A DNA stretch of 64,000 nucleotides from Rikenellaceae bacterium (GTDB taxonomy: Bacteria; Bacteroidota; Bacteroidia; Bacteroidales; Rikenellaceae), in assembly GCA_015060005.1 (NCBI GenBank), contig SUZI01000003.1, forward strand, positions 81,532 through 145,531, written 5' to 3'. The translations under genes were made by a program, and so were the position numbers. Under the pieces are notes generated by a model. It worked only from the letters and a program-made list of their open reading frames with translations. It did no database searches and was not told the DNA's origin. Positions 45,492-53,372 of this stretch are shown piece after piece (within the stretch, counting starts at the first letter, position 1; every line of letters starts with the position of its first letter).

Positions 45492-48380
45492 TCAACGTTG
45501 GAAAGACTGAGGTCTGCCGCCACCCATAGGGCGTCCACCTCCACCCGAAGGTCTGCCACCACCAGGAGCAAAGCCTCCGCGAGAGCCTCTGCCTCGCTGC
45601 TGAACGCCATTCTCGTCGATAACCTCGCCCCGACGCGTCAGACCATAGCGACGCAGGTTATAGGTGAACTTAACACCGAAATAGCGACCTATAACGCTGC
45701 GGGTAGAGTTCTGCATATAGAGCGAGTTCCAGCTACGCTCAAAACCATTGCTATTGTTAAAGACATCGTTTGCTAAGAGCTGCACCTCGCCCATCTTCTT
45801 CAACACCTTAAATCCAACGGCGAAGTTACAGATGAACTCGTCCCTGTCGAGGCTCTTATTTGCCTCGGTAAGACCTTTGAAGTAGTTGTATCTACAATCA
45901 CCCGATAGGGTCAAGCCAAAGCCCGTAACAACGCGGAAATTACCCAACAGGAAGTGTTGGATATATTCGTTATCGCCTCGCGTGAGCTTGGTGTTGACGA
46001 CATTGTTGTAGTTAGCCAGGTAGAGCACCGAGAAGTCGACGTGGTCGCTGAAGTTACTACCCACAGCCACTAAAGCAGCCGCAGTGCGATACTTAGAGTA
46101 GTTTACGACACCATTGAGAATAGATGGCGACTGGCTATATGAGCCCGAGCCGGCAACGGTGAGGTTACAACCGATAAACTTCACAGGGAAAGCATACGAC
46201 ACACCACCATCATATCGCCAATTACCCGACATATTGACCGGCTTGGAGAAACGTCCCATAGGCGAGAGCGTCGTCAACAGCTCGCCATCGGGCGAAAAGA
46301 CCTCATAGCCAGGAGTGTTCATAACGACAGAGTCGACAATCTGTCGCTGATTCTTTGAGCCATTGAGGTGGAAGGTAACAGTCGTTCCCTTCTCGACACT
46401 TGTACGCGTATAACGCAGATTGATGCGGTGCGTGTAGGATGGCTTAAGGTGAGGATTACCTGCCGTAACATTATTCACATTGGAGATATCGACCACATCC
46501 TGCAACTGTTGCACCGAAGGGTTGGCTGTCGAGGAGTTGGCACGGATATGTATCTGGTTGCGGGCATTGAGGTCCAGGCGTGCTGTAACAGAGTATGTAA
46601 CATTACCAAAGTGCTTGGTAGGCAAGACATAAACCGCAGGATACTCCCTATCACTATTCATCGTAACGTGCTGATAGTTGAGCTGTGCCGAGACACTCTT
46701 TCCATCCTTACTGAAGCGGAAACCGGGGCCTACACGATGGGTCAGATAGTCGGTATTGTTGCGGTTGGAGTACTCGGGGCTTATCTGCTCGGCATACTCA
46801 CCCGTCGCAAAATCGAAGAGATGCGTCAGGCGGTCAGCGTCGGAGTTGTTGTAGTCGACATTATATCCCGCAGTGAGCTGTGAACGCTCACCCAGCGGCT
46901 CGGCATAGGTTACACCCACACGCATCGAGTAGTTGCTATGGTCGGCACCCGAACGCTGCTGGATGGTCTCCTCGACACTCTTCTCGGAGTAGCTCTCCGA
47001 CGACGAGTCGCCCGAAGAGTAATGACCACCGAAGCTCACCTGCAACGTACGTCCTGCCTTCTCGCCCAGACGCAGAAAGTAGTTACCATTGAGCGAAAGG
47101 TTCATATTGTCGTTATCGCCATTGCTATACGAGGTCAGGTCAATCTCCTCAAGGTTGTTGACAGGGAAATAGCGGTTGAGCGATGAGGCGTCGTTGCTAT
47201 TGTCGCTCAACGAGAGGCGTGCACGCAACATAAGTCGCTGCTTGGGCGAGATGTTGTGCTCAAAACGTCCCATAAAGTTGTGGTTGAGCGAGGTGTTGCC
47301 ATTGCGACTATCGGAGATATATCGCTGATAGATGTCGTCGCCACCAGCCTCTATCTGCTCCTGCGTAAGGAAGTAATCGCGTTCGGTCCACTGCTCGCTG
47401 TTGTTGTCGGCAGCACGCAGAGAGTAGCTACCCTCGAGCTTTGTGCGGTCTCGCTCGCCCCACGAATTGATATAGTTCACAGCACCGAAAGCCTGCTGCG
47501 ACTCGGAGTTGCCATTCATATTATTAGCCTGGATGCGTACCGTAGTCTTCGACTTCTCGCGGAAGAAGTTGACGTTGCCATTCACATCGCCATAGTGCTT
47601 CCAATGCTCGGCACTGCGTGGCTCGGTGGCATACATAGCAGCCATCTTACCGAAGACAGCGGTCTTCATCTTGTTGTGCGTAACGAGGTTGATAGTCTTG
47701 TAGCTATTACCGTCATCTATGCCCGAGAATTCCGCCTCGTCGCTCAGCTTATCAAACACCTCGACAGACTTAATAGCCTCGGCAGGTATGGTCTTGATGG
47801 CTGTCGCCACATCCTCGCCAAAGAACTCACGACCATCGATGAGCACCTTCTGCACCTTCTCGCCGTGTGCCTCTACCTCGCCATTGTTGACCTTGATGCC
47901 GGGCATCTTCTCCAACAACTTGTCAGCATCGGCATCGGGCAGCACCTTGTAGGCTGCGGCGTTATAGACCAATGTGTCGCCATTGATTGTCGTTCGCACC
48001 GCCATAGCCTCGACCTGCACGTCGGCAAGAGCTATCACATCGGGCTCTATCTCCCAGCCGTTGAGCTCGAGGGTCTCGCCTCGCTTGAGCTCCACCTCAC
48101 GCTGCACGCTCTTGAAGCCGAGAAACTCCGCCTTGAGGCTATAACGTCCTGCACGCAACGACTTGAACTGCCACGCACCACGTATGGCTGTTACGGTGTG
48201 CTTGACCTCGGTAGTGTCGGCTAACGAGCGGAGCTCAATGGTAGCACCTACCACGCCCTCAACACCCGACTCTGCCTCCTCACTCTTGGTAACCAACGTA
48301 CCTACGATTGATGACCGCGACTGAGCCATCGCCCCCACCGCAATCATAATCAACCATAGCGTAATACACAACTTTCTCAT
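45492..48380 (-). CDS. OMP-family TonB-dependent receptor-like protein
   Basis: 962 residues. Signal peptide (MRKLCITLWLIMIAVGAMAQ), a carboxypeptidase-regulatory-like domain (about 23-110), a plug-like domain (KMPGIKVNNGEVEAHGEKV, DGREFFGEDVATAIKTIPA) and a long beta-barrel (OMP_b-brl_3 type). The C-terminus is a Gly/Arg/Pro-rich tail (FAPGGGRPSGGGGRPMGGG). Such proteins may import or export unknown ligands. The ATG at 48380 is used; a GTG at 48386 is the only longer option. The promoter box is at 48400-48407. Confidence 0.85.
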   Translation of the reverse strand: MRKLCITLWLIMIAVGAMAQSRSSIVGTLVTKSEEAESGVEGVVGATIELRSLADTTEVKHTVTAIRGAWQFKSLRAGRYSLKAEFLGFKSVQREVELKRGETLELNGWEIEPDVIALADVQVEAMAVRTTINGDTLVYNAAAYKVLPDADADKLLEKMPGIKVNNGEVEAHGEKVQKVLIDGREFFGEDVATAIKTIPAEAIKSVEVFDKLSDEAEFSGIDDGNSYKTINLVTHNKMKTAVFGKMAAMYATEPRSAEHWKHYGDVNGNVNFFREKSKTTVRIQANNMNGNSESQQAFGAVNYINSWGERDRTKLEGSYSLRAADNNSEQWTERDYFLTQEQIEAGGDDIYQRYISDSRNGNTSLNHNFMGRFEHNISPKQRLMLRARLSLSDNSNDASSLNRYFPVNNLEEIDLTSYSNGDNDNMNLSLNGNYFLRLGEKAGRTLQVSFGGHYSSGDSSSESYSEKSVEETIQQRSGADHSNYSMRVGVTYAEPLGERSQLTAGYNVDYNNSDADRLTHLFDFATGEYAEQISPEYSNRNNTDYLTHRVGPGFRFSKDGKSVSAQLNYQHVTMNSDREYPAVYVLPTKHFGNVTYSVTARLDLNARNQIHIRANSSTANPSVQQLQDVVDISNVNNVTAGNPHLKPSYTHRINLRYTRTSVEKGTTVTFHLNGSKNQRQIVDSVVMNTPGYEVFSPDGELLTTLSPMGRFSKPVNMSGNWRYDGGVSYAFPVKFIGCNLTVAGSGSYSQSPSILNGVVNYSKYRTAAALVAVGSNFSDHVDFSVLYLANYNNVVNTKLTRGDNEYIQHFLLGNFRVVTGFGLTLSGDCRYNYFKGLTEANKSLDRDEFICNFAVGFKVLKKMGEVQLLANDVFNNSNGFERSWNSLYMQNSTRSVIGRYFGVKFTYNLRRYGLTRRGEVIDENGVQQRGRGSRGGFAPGGGRPSGGGGRPMGGGRPQSFQR

Positions 48381-48399
48381 CGACACTAACTATTTTTGA

Positions 48400-48407
48400 C
48401 AAAGGTA
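48400..48407 (-). promoter_or_regulatory. Promoter -7 box for the OMP receptor
   Basis: TACCTTTG on the minus strand, 20 bp before the ATG at 48380. Confidence 0.55.
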
Positions 48408-48493
48408 ACCAAAATACCGCATCGCACCTAATAATCACGCCCAAACGCCCAAATTACGGGGTGAAGCACCCGAAACAAGGGAGAAACAAATAA

Positions 48494-48534
48494 AATGGGC
48501 GTGTCTAACAAGTTTATAGACACGCCCATTTTGT
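48494..48534. terminator. Intergenic terminator, probably for the AT-rich membrane pair
   Basis: A 14-bp perfect stem (48494-48507 with 48517-48530; arm AATGGGCGTGTCTA). On the minus strand a TTTTATTT stretch follows. It lies about 240 bp downstream of the 177-aa membrane gene. Confidence 0.7.
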
Positions 48535-48665
48535 TATAAGTTGTATAACAAGAGCTATTTCCAAGGCTGCGAGTAAGCGAGAGCAGAGTCAAGCTCGCTT
48601 GAACTATGCCGAGCGAAAGCAGACAAGGGAAGAATAACATATTCTTTCCAAGCTGCTCGCAGGCT

Positions 48666-48704
48666 GAAAAAGCGGAGTTTACTCAGCGTAAATGAGCATT
48701 TTTC
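48666..48704. repeat. Palindromic repeat family, locus C
   Basis: GAAAAAGCGGAGTTTAC, a 4-nt loop and CGTAAATGAGCATTTTTC form an imperfect palindrome of the same family as 34515-34559 and 42669-42708. The rest of 48540-48745 has degenerate copies of its flanks (AAGGCTGCGAG, AAGCTGCTCGC) and no gene. Confidence 0.75.
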
Positions 48705-48772
48705 AGACAAGGCAGATGCCGAAAGAGCCTTGTTAGACAGCTTCTCCAAAATTGAATATTACACTATCTCTA

Positions 48773-49306
48773 TTATTTTTCAACAAAGCCTCCTCCTCGC
48801 TTTTCATACTCGCGACCACTGCTGTCTCGGTATTCGGTAAAGCCCAGTAAATCCTTACCTTTGGTCAGTACAGTTCCATCTTCAAGTACGACCTTACCTT
48901 TAGAATTCAAGCCGAACATTTCACTCAACACAGCACCAAAGAAGTACAACAGAGCAATTAAAATTACAATAACTATCACTACAATAGCCCCTATAAACCC
49001 GACAACAAAACCGCCTGCAATGAAAACAGATAGCAGCAAAGACCTCAAAATAGAAACCTTCACAGACTCTGCGACAATAATTGATTCAGCGATATTTACT
49101 GCTATAAATAGAATAATTAAACTTATTGCTGCACTCATCGTAGAGTGAGGCATATAGGTATTAAATATATCCCCTAACAAAGTACAACCACTCAGATATG
49201 CTCCTGAGCATAATGCGAACAAAACTGAAATTGAGCCTATATAATAATTAGGATTAGTCTGCTCACCCCAAAATCTCTTCTCGAGTTTGTATATAAATCT
49301 AAACAT
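48773..49306 (-). CDS. Small membrane protein of unknown function
   Basis: 177 residues with about four hydrophobic segments (roughly 22-45, 56-75, 85-105 and 103-125) and a soluble tail of about 50 residues (EDGTVLTKGKDLLGFTEYRDSSGREYE). No family recognised. The DNA is clearly more AT-rich than neighbouring genes. It follows the next membrane gene by 15 bp, so the two are probably one transcript. Confidence 0.65.
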   Translation of the reverse strand: MFRFIYKLEKRFWGEQTNPNYYIGSISVLFALCSGAYLSGCTLLGDIFNTYMPHSTMSAAISLIILFIAVNIAESIIVAESVKVSILRSLLLSVFIAGGFVVGFIGAIVVIVIVILIALLYFFGAVLSEMFGLNSKGKVVLEDGTVLTKGKDLLGFTEYRDSSGREYEKRGGGFVEK

Positions 49307-49321
49307 AATATATTGCGTTTA

Positions 49322-50137
49322 TTAAATTGACAATAAAATAGATTCCGCAGCATCAACATTGCTATACAAGATAGCCCAAAGTACTCCTGCAACAACTGAA
49401 GCTACAAGCAAGGAGAGGAAGTACTTGTTGAGTGGCGAATAGACACCTTTAACACCTGATTCTTTACATTCTCCACCAGCAAACGCTGCACATCTAACAA
49501 ACGGAATAACCGCCAAAATCTGCAAGAATCGCAATACAATATACCAAAGAAGGTAGCTGTGATATGCTTGATATATGACATAACCAACAAACCTGCCGTC
49601 AACCTCATAAACAAAGTCACCATATATTAAAAATCTTACATACATGGATATGAACAAAAATACAGTCAACATCATAAGAATGATATTGATGTTTATCCAC
49701 GATTTCTCATAAGCGGTAATGCCTTTATTTGCCCTAAGAATCAAACTAAATCCATAAAGACTAACCAACGCCATTAATAAATTGATGATTTGTCTTATAT
49801 CCATAATTATATGATAATTCTCCATTGTGTAGCTGAGGAAAATAGAGAAAATAAAATATAATATAATATTTAGAGCCGAAACACCCAACAGAATGTAGGT
49901 TGCCACTTTAGTCGCCTTATTGCTTGATATTTGAGACAGAACACAAAAGGCGACAATCTCTATTGCAAACAACAGCACATCAAAATGAGGGAAAATAACA
50001 GTCCCTAAGAAACTTGACAAACACAAATAAGCGATTGATGCTACATTGATGATGATAAATAATGCGGCAGCAATATTCTGTTTTCTACGAACAGACTTTG
50101 CAACCACATCTTCTGGAAGTTGAGTTACGTTCTCCAT
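49322..50137 (-). CDS. Polytopic membrane protein of unknown function
   Basis: 271 residues with about seven hydrophobic segments and a soluble N-terminal 20 residues (MENVTQLPEDVVAKSVRRKQ). No motif or family recognised. AT-rich like its partner. The promoter TATATTTG (50232-50239) is about 95 bp upstream on the minus strand, with a TTG 18 bp further. Confidence 0.65.
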   Translation of the reverse strand: MENVTQLPEDVVAKSVRRKQNIAAALFIIINVASIAYLCLSSFLGTVIFPHFDVLLFAIEIVAFCVLSQISSNKATKVATYILLGVSALNIILYFIFSIFLSYTMENYHIIMDIRQIINLLMALVSLYGFSLILRANKGITAYEKSWININIILMMLTVFLFISMYVRFLIYGDFVYEVDGRFVGYVIYQAYHSYLLWYIVLRFLQILAVIPFVRCAAFAGGECKESGVKGVYSPLNKYFLSLLVASVVAGVLWAILYSNVDAAESILLSI

Positions 50138-50231
50138 AAGTGAATGATTTGGTTAGTAATTGATTATTATACAAGCTTTTATAAAAGAAAATTAACAGTT
50201 AAACAAAGGACATCTTTCAAAAAGCTATACA

Positions 50232-50260
50232 CAAATATAGAAATAATTTTGCAAGAACAA
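50232..50260 (-). promoter_or_regulatory. Promoter of the AT-rich membrane pair
   Basis: On the minus strand TTG (50260-50258), then 18 bp, then TATATTTG (50239-50232). Confidence 0.55.
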
Positions 50261-50301
50261 TCTCAACACTCCAAAATTTTTCCAAAAATCATCTTAAAAC
50301 A

Positions 50302-50333
50302 TAAAAAAAGAATAGCAATGCTATTCTTTTTCG
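50302..50333. terminator. Terminator of the antiporter operon
   Basis: AAAAGAATAGC (50306-50316) pairs with GCTATTCTTTT (50320-50330) over AAT. The T run follows on either strand. It lies just beyond the antiporter stop on the minus strand. Confidence 0.8.
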
Positions 50334-50360
50334 TATGAGTGTGTGTTGGATTTTGTATGG

Positions 50361-51848
50361 TTAACGGAGTTGGGTTACCTCTTTGATGCCGAGGGTGTTG
50401 TAGAGCTCCTCCATCTCCTGTTTGCTCTTGTCGCTCACAACAAGCAGTCGGTCGCCGATATGCAGCTCGTTATTGCCGCGTGGAACGAAATAGTTGCCAT
50501 CGCGGAAGACCATAACGACCAGAGTATTATCGGGCAAGTCGATATCTCTCAGCGTGTTACCACCAGCAATGACCGCATCGTTTATCTCAATCTCCGTAAA
50601 GTTACTCTTAATGCTATCGGGGATACCGACCTTGAACAATGCCTCCTTCTCCTCGTAAGCCAAGCCCAACAAGTTAGCCATACCGCTGACCGTAATTCCC
50701 TGAATAACAAGTGATATGAGCGTTACAAAGAAGACCACATTGAAGAGCAACTGTCCCTGCTCAACACCCGCCAGAATAGGATAGGTGGCGAAGATGATAG
50801 GCACAGCACCTCGCAAGCCAACCCACGAGACATACATACGTGCCCGAGCAGTAAACTGACGGAAAGGCAACAGACTGATTAACACTGCGATAGGGCGTGC
50901 GATAAATATCAGAAACACGCCGACAGCACAGCCCAGAATAAGGACATCGGGCTGCAGTAGTTCACGGATATTGACCAGCAGACCAATAGTGAGGAAGAGG
51001 ATAATCTGAGCTAACCAGGTGAAACCATCAAAGAAGGTAACGAGGTTGGTACGATGAGCTAATCGATTGTTACCCACCACCAAACCACTGATATAGACTG
51101 CCAGATAACCATTACCCCACACTAACGATGCAAACGAGAATGAGAAGTAGACGAAAGCAAGCAACAACACCGAATAGAGCGATGGATTGCTCATAATGTC
51201 AATCTTATTATTGGTCCACACAGCCAAACGTCCAACACCATAGCCAACCAACGCACCGATAATCATCTGGGAGATGAAGTCGAAGATGGTGGACCACGCA
51301 CCTACACCGCCGCCATCGGTCGTGGCGATACCGACCAACAGGATGGTCATAATATATGCCATAGGGTCGTTACTACCACTCTCAAGCTCCAACATAGGGC
51401 GGAGGTTTTCACGTAAGCCCTGCTTCTTGGTACGAAGGATGGAAAAGACTGAAGCTGAGTCGGTTGACGACATAGTAGCAGCCAACAGCAGTGCTACCGC
51501 AGGTGGCATAGGCAAGCCTATCCAACAAGCGAAGAAGTAGATGAAGCATCCCAAGATGAGTGCGGTAAGCACCACACCCAACGTCGCCAGAACGACACCC
51601 GGAGCTATGACAGGGCGTATCTCGGAGAACTTGGTATCCATACCACCCGTAAAGAGGATGATACAGAGTGCAAGCATACCGATGACCTGGGTGAGTTCAT
51701 AAGACTCGAATGACAAGAATCGCCATCCGAAAATCATACCGACACCCAGAAAAAGCAACAAGGCAGGTGCTCCAAATCGGTAGGCGACCTTACCCGCCAA
51801 CACCGCAACAAAGAGCAGCAACGCTCCGACCAATAACAAATGCTCCAT
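50361..51848 (-). CDS. CPA1 K+/H+ (or Na+/H+) antiporter with TrkA-C domain
   Basis: 495 residues. About 13 helices with the antiporter core LESGSNDPMAYIMTILLVG (essential NDP), then a C-terminal RCK_C/TrkA-C domain (TEIEINDAVIAGGNTLRDI, PRGNNELHIGDRLLVV) that binds a regulatory nucleotide or dinucleotide. Most similar to NhaP2 (CvrA). It regulates cytoplasmic K+ and pH. It lies 42 bp after the 134-aa gene. Confidence 0.9.
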   Translation of the reverse strand: MEHLLLVGALLLFVAVLAGKVAYRFGAPALLLFLGVGMIFGWRFLSFESYELTQVIGMLALCIILFTGGMDTKFSEIRPVIAPGVVLATLGVVLTALILGCFIYFFACWIGLPMPPAVALLLAATMSSTDSASVFSILRTKKQGLRENLRPMLELESGSNDPMAYIMTILLVGIATTDGGGVGAWSTIFDFISQMIIGALVGYGVGRLAVWTNNKIDIMSNPSLYSVLLLAFVYFSFSFASLVWGNGYLAVYISGLVVGNNRLAHRTNLVTFFDGFTWLAQIILFLTIGLLVNIRELLQPDVLILGCAVGVFLIFIARPIAVLISLLPFRQFTARARMYVSWVGLRGAVPIIFATYPILAGVEQGQLLFNVVFFVTLISLVIQGITVSGMANLLGLAYEEKEALFKVGIPDSIKSNFTEIEINDAVIAGGNTLRDIDLPDNTLVVMVFRDGNYFVPRGNNELHIGDRLLVVSDKSKQEMEELYNTLGIKEVTQLR

Positions 51849-51890
51849 ACGCTAAATCAACATCTAACACGTTGTGCCTGAGCCCGCTCG

Positions 51891-52295
51891 CTACTTGATG
51901 ACAACATCTGACACAGGGCGGAAATCCATCTCGGCATACTCGAAGAGCTGGGCAGCACAAAATCCACTTTTGGGCGATGAATAAATCTCGAGCACAAGAG
52001 CCGAAACCTCATCCTCCGAAAGAGCTTGCAAGGTAGCAAAATCCTTGCTATTAACCAAATTCAGCAACTCAGATTTCTTATCTTTATTGAATTTAAGTGT
52101 TATTCGGTTGAGAAACGCTCCATCGCCCACGTGATAGTAGCTACCATCACCTCGCGTGCGAGCAACACCCCACACCAAGCCCCAGACAACGAGTACCGTT
52201 GCGAGTAACATAATAGACATCTTGACAGAGTCGGTAGAGTGGGTCATATTGATGAAGCTGTCGATAACAAAGAGCAGAGCTCCAAGACCAATCAT
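51891..52295 (-). CDS. Two-helix membrane protein of unknown function, possibly the 3' part of a frameshifted gene
   Basis: 134 residues starting MIGLGALLFVIDSFINM, with two hydrophobic segments (about 1-15 and 27-45) and a cytoplasmic-looking tail. The reading frame stays open upstream of the ATG (residues ...RRRSVFVPVL). A 26-codon frame encoding a single hydrophobic helix ends exactly at its ATG (TGATG). A one-base change in a TTTTT run near 52310 would join the two into one membrane protein. Function unknown. Confidence 0.6.
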   Translation of the reverse strand: MIGLGALLFVIDSFINMTHSTDSVKMSIMLLATVLVVWGLVWGVARTRGDGSYYHVGDGAFLNRITLKFNKDKKSELLNLVNSKDFATLQALSEDEVSALVLEIYSSPKSGFCAAQLFEYAEMDFRPVSDVVIK

Positions 52296-52375
52296 CAGAA
52301 CAGGAACAAAAACTGAACGACGACGCAGGGTAATCCCACGATGAAGATAATGAGTATGTGATAGAGCCTAAACAT
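52295..52375 (-). CDS. 26-codon hydrophobic ORF overlapping the next gene by one base
   Basis: Starts 3 bp after the stop of the TonB-like gene and encodes one hydrophobic helix (MFRLYHILIIFIVGLPCVVV...). It ends in TGATG, sharing the A with the downstream start. It is either a real small membrane peptide in a translationally coupled chain, or the 5' end of the following gene split by a frameshift. Confidence 0.4.
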   Translation of the reverse strand: MFRLYHILIIFIVGLPCVVVQFLFLF

Positions 52376-52378
52376 CTG

Positions 52379-53239
52379 CTACTGAGGGATAAAGGTGTAG
52401 GTAATAGTGCCCGTCTGGCGGTCGGGGGCATTGAGATTGATATCGAACAACGAAGCACGTGCAGCACGCAAAGCCTCGCGACGCATCTCCTCGTCGCCAC
52501 CCCACGTAACCTTAGCCGAGATGACCTCGCCACCTTGGTTCAACACGACGCTGACCTCGACCTGACCTCCCGTCTCGCAACGGTAAGCGGGGATAACCAA
52601 GTCGCGTTTATTGCGGACAGGATTTTCAAACTTATAGCGTACAGTAACGCCACCCTTATAGTGGGAGTCGCTACCCTTCTTCTCGCTCGCCTTATCGTCG
52701 CTCTTCTCGCCCTTGCCGATAGCATCGACCTCAGCCATACCGGCATTGTGAGCATTACGGTTGGCAGCCATACGCTCGGCAACAGCCTCCGCCTGCTCGT
52801 TGAGTTTATCGACATCGGTACCGCGGTCATCAGTAACCGCCTCGTTGACCAGAGCGTCGTTGGACTGCATATTACGCACTCGCTCCCACTCGATATCCTG
52901 AGCCTTCTTACGCTCAATCTCTCGCTCTAAACGCTCCTTCTCCTCCAAAATCTCCTCTAAAGTACGGGTGTCAACAAACATAGCCTCCTGATAAGAGGGC
53001 TCACCACTGAGCTGAAACTCCATAACGAGCAGCGTAGCGAGGAACGCCACAGCTGCAATGAGCAGAGCCACCAAGCCTTTGCGGTGGGTATACGCCCAAT
53101 CACCCCAATCCTGCTTCCTGCCATCGAAAGGCAGACGCAGTCGCTGGCGTGGACGACGCACCCGAGTCGCCGCAGAGGTAGCCTTTGGCTGCTCCGCACG
53201 ACGCTTTTGTTCCATATTTACCCTATTTAATGGCTCCAT
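52379..53239 (-). CDS. TonB-like C-terminal domain membrane protein
   Basis: 286 residues: basic cytoplasmic N-terminus, one helix (about 54-76), a coiled-coil periplasmic section (RTLEEILEEKERLEREIERK, about 92-115) and a C-terminal TonB/TolA-like fold (YRCETGGQVEVSVVLNQGGEV ending TYTFIPQ). A second TonB-type protein besides that at 34987-35676, without its own ExbBD. Alternative start ATG at 53215. Promoter box at 53256-53263. Confidence 0.72.
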   Translation of the reverse strand: MEPLNRVNMEQKRRAEQPKATSAATRVRRPRQRLRLPFDGRKQDWGDWAYTHRKGLVALLIAAVAFLATLLVMEFQLSGEPSYQEAMFVDTRTLEEILEEKERLEREIERKKAQDIEWERVRNMQSNDALVNEAVTDDRGTDVDKLNEQAEAVAERMAANRNAHNAGMAEVDAIGKGEKSDDKASEKKGSDSHYKGGVTVRYKFENPVRNKRDLVIPAYRCETGGQVEVSVVLNQGGEVISAKVTWGGDEEMRREALRAARASLFDINLNAPDRQTGTITYTFIPQ

Positions 53240-53255
53240 TGTTGTAATTCTGATG

Positions 53256-53263
53256 CAAAGATA
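53256..53263 (-). promoter_or_regulatory. Promoter -7 box for the TonB-like operon
   Basis: TATCTTTG on the minus strand, 17 bp before the start at 53239. Confidence 0.6.
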
Positions 53264-53285
53264 GCGGTTTTTTATAAAATATTAG

Positions 53286-53293
53286 TATATTTG
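53286..53293 (+). promoter_or_regulatory. Promoter -7 box for lpxC/fabZ-lpxA
   Basis: TATATTTG on the plus strand, 79 bp before the ATG at 53373. Confidence 0.6.
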
Positions 53294-53372
53294 CACGATA
53301 TTATAGCCTTCTTTTTGGACCAACCAACAATAAATGGCTAAAAGGATTGATTAGTAACTAAATTGAAAAAAT

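Noticed and set aside
48428..48749. Short minus-strand frames in the gap after the OMP receptor
   Set aside because: They cross a 14-bp terminator stem and the palindromic repeat; no start signal or motif.
50144..50338. 64-codon plus-strand frame next to the AT-rich membrane pair
   Set aside because: It spans the minus-strand promoter and a terminator stem, is extremely Lys/Ile/Phe-rich, and has no similarity I can name; most likely a chance frame in AT-rich DNA.
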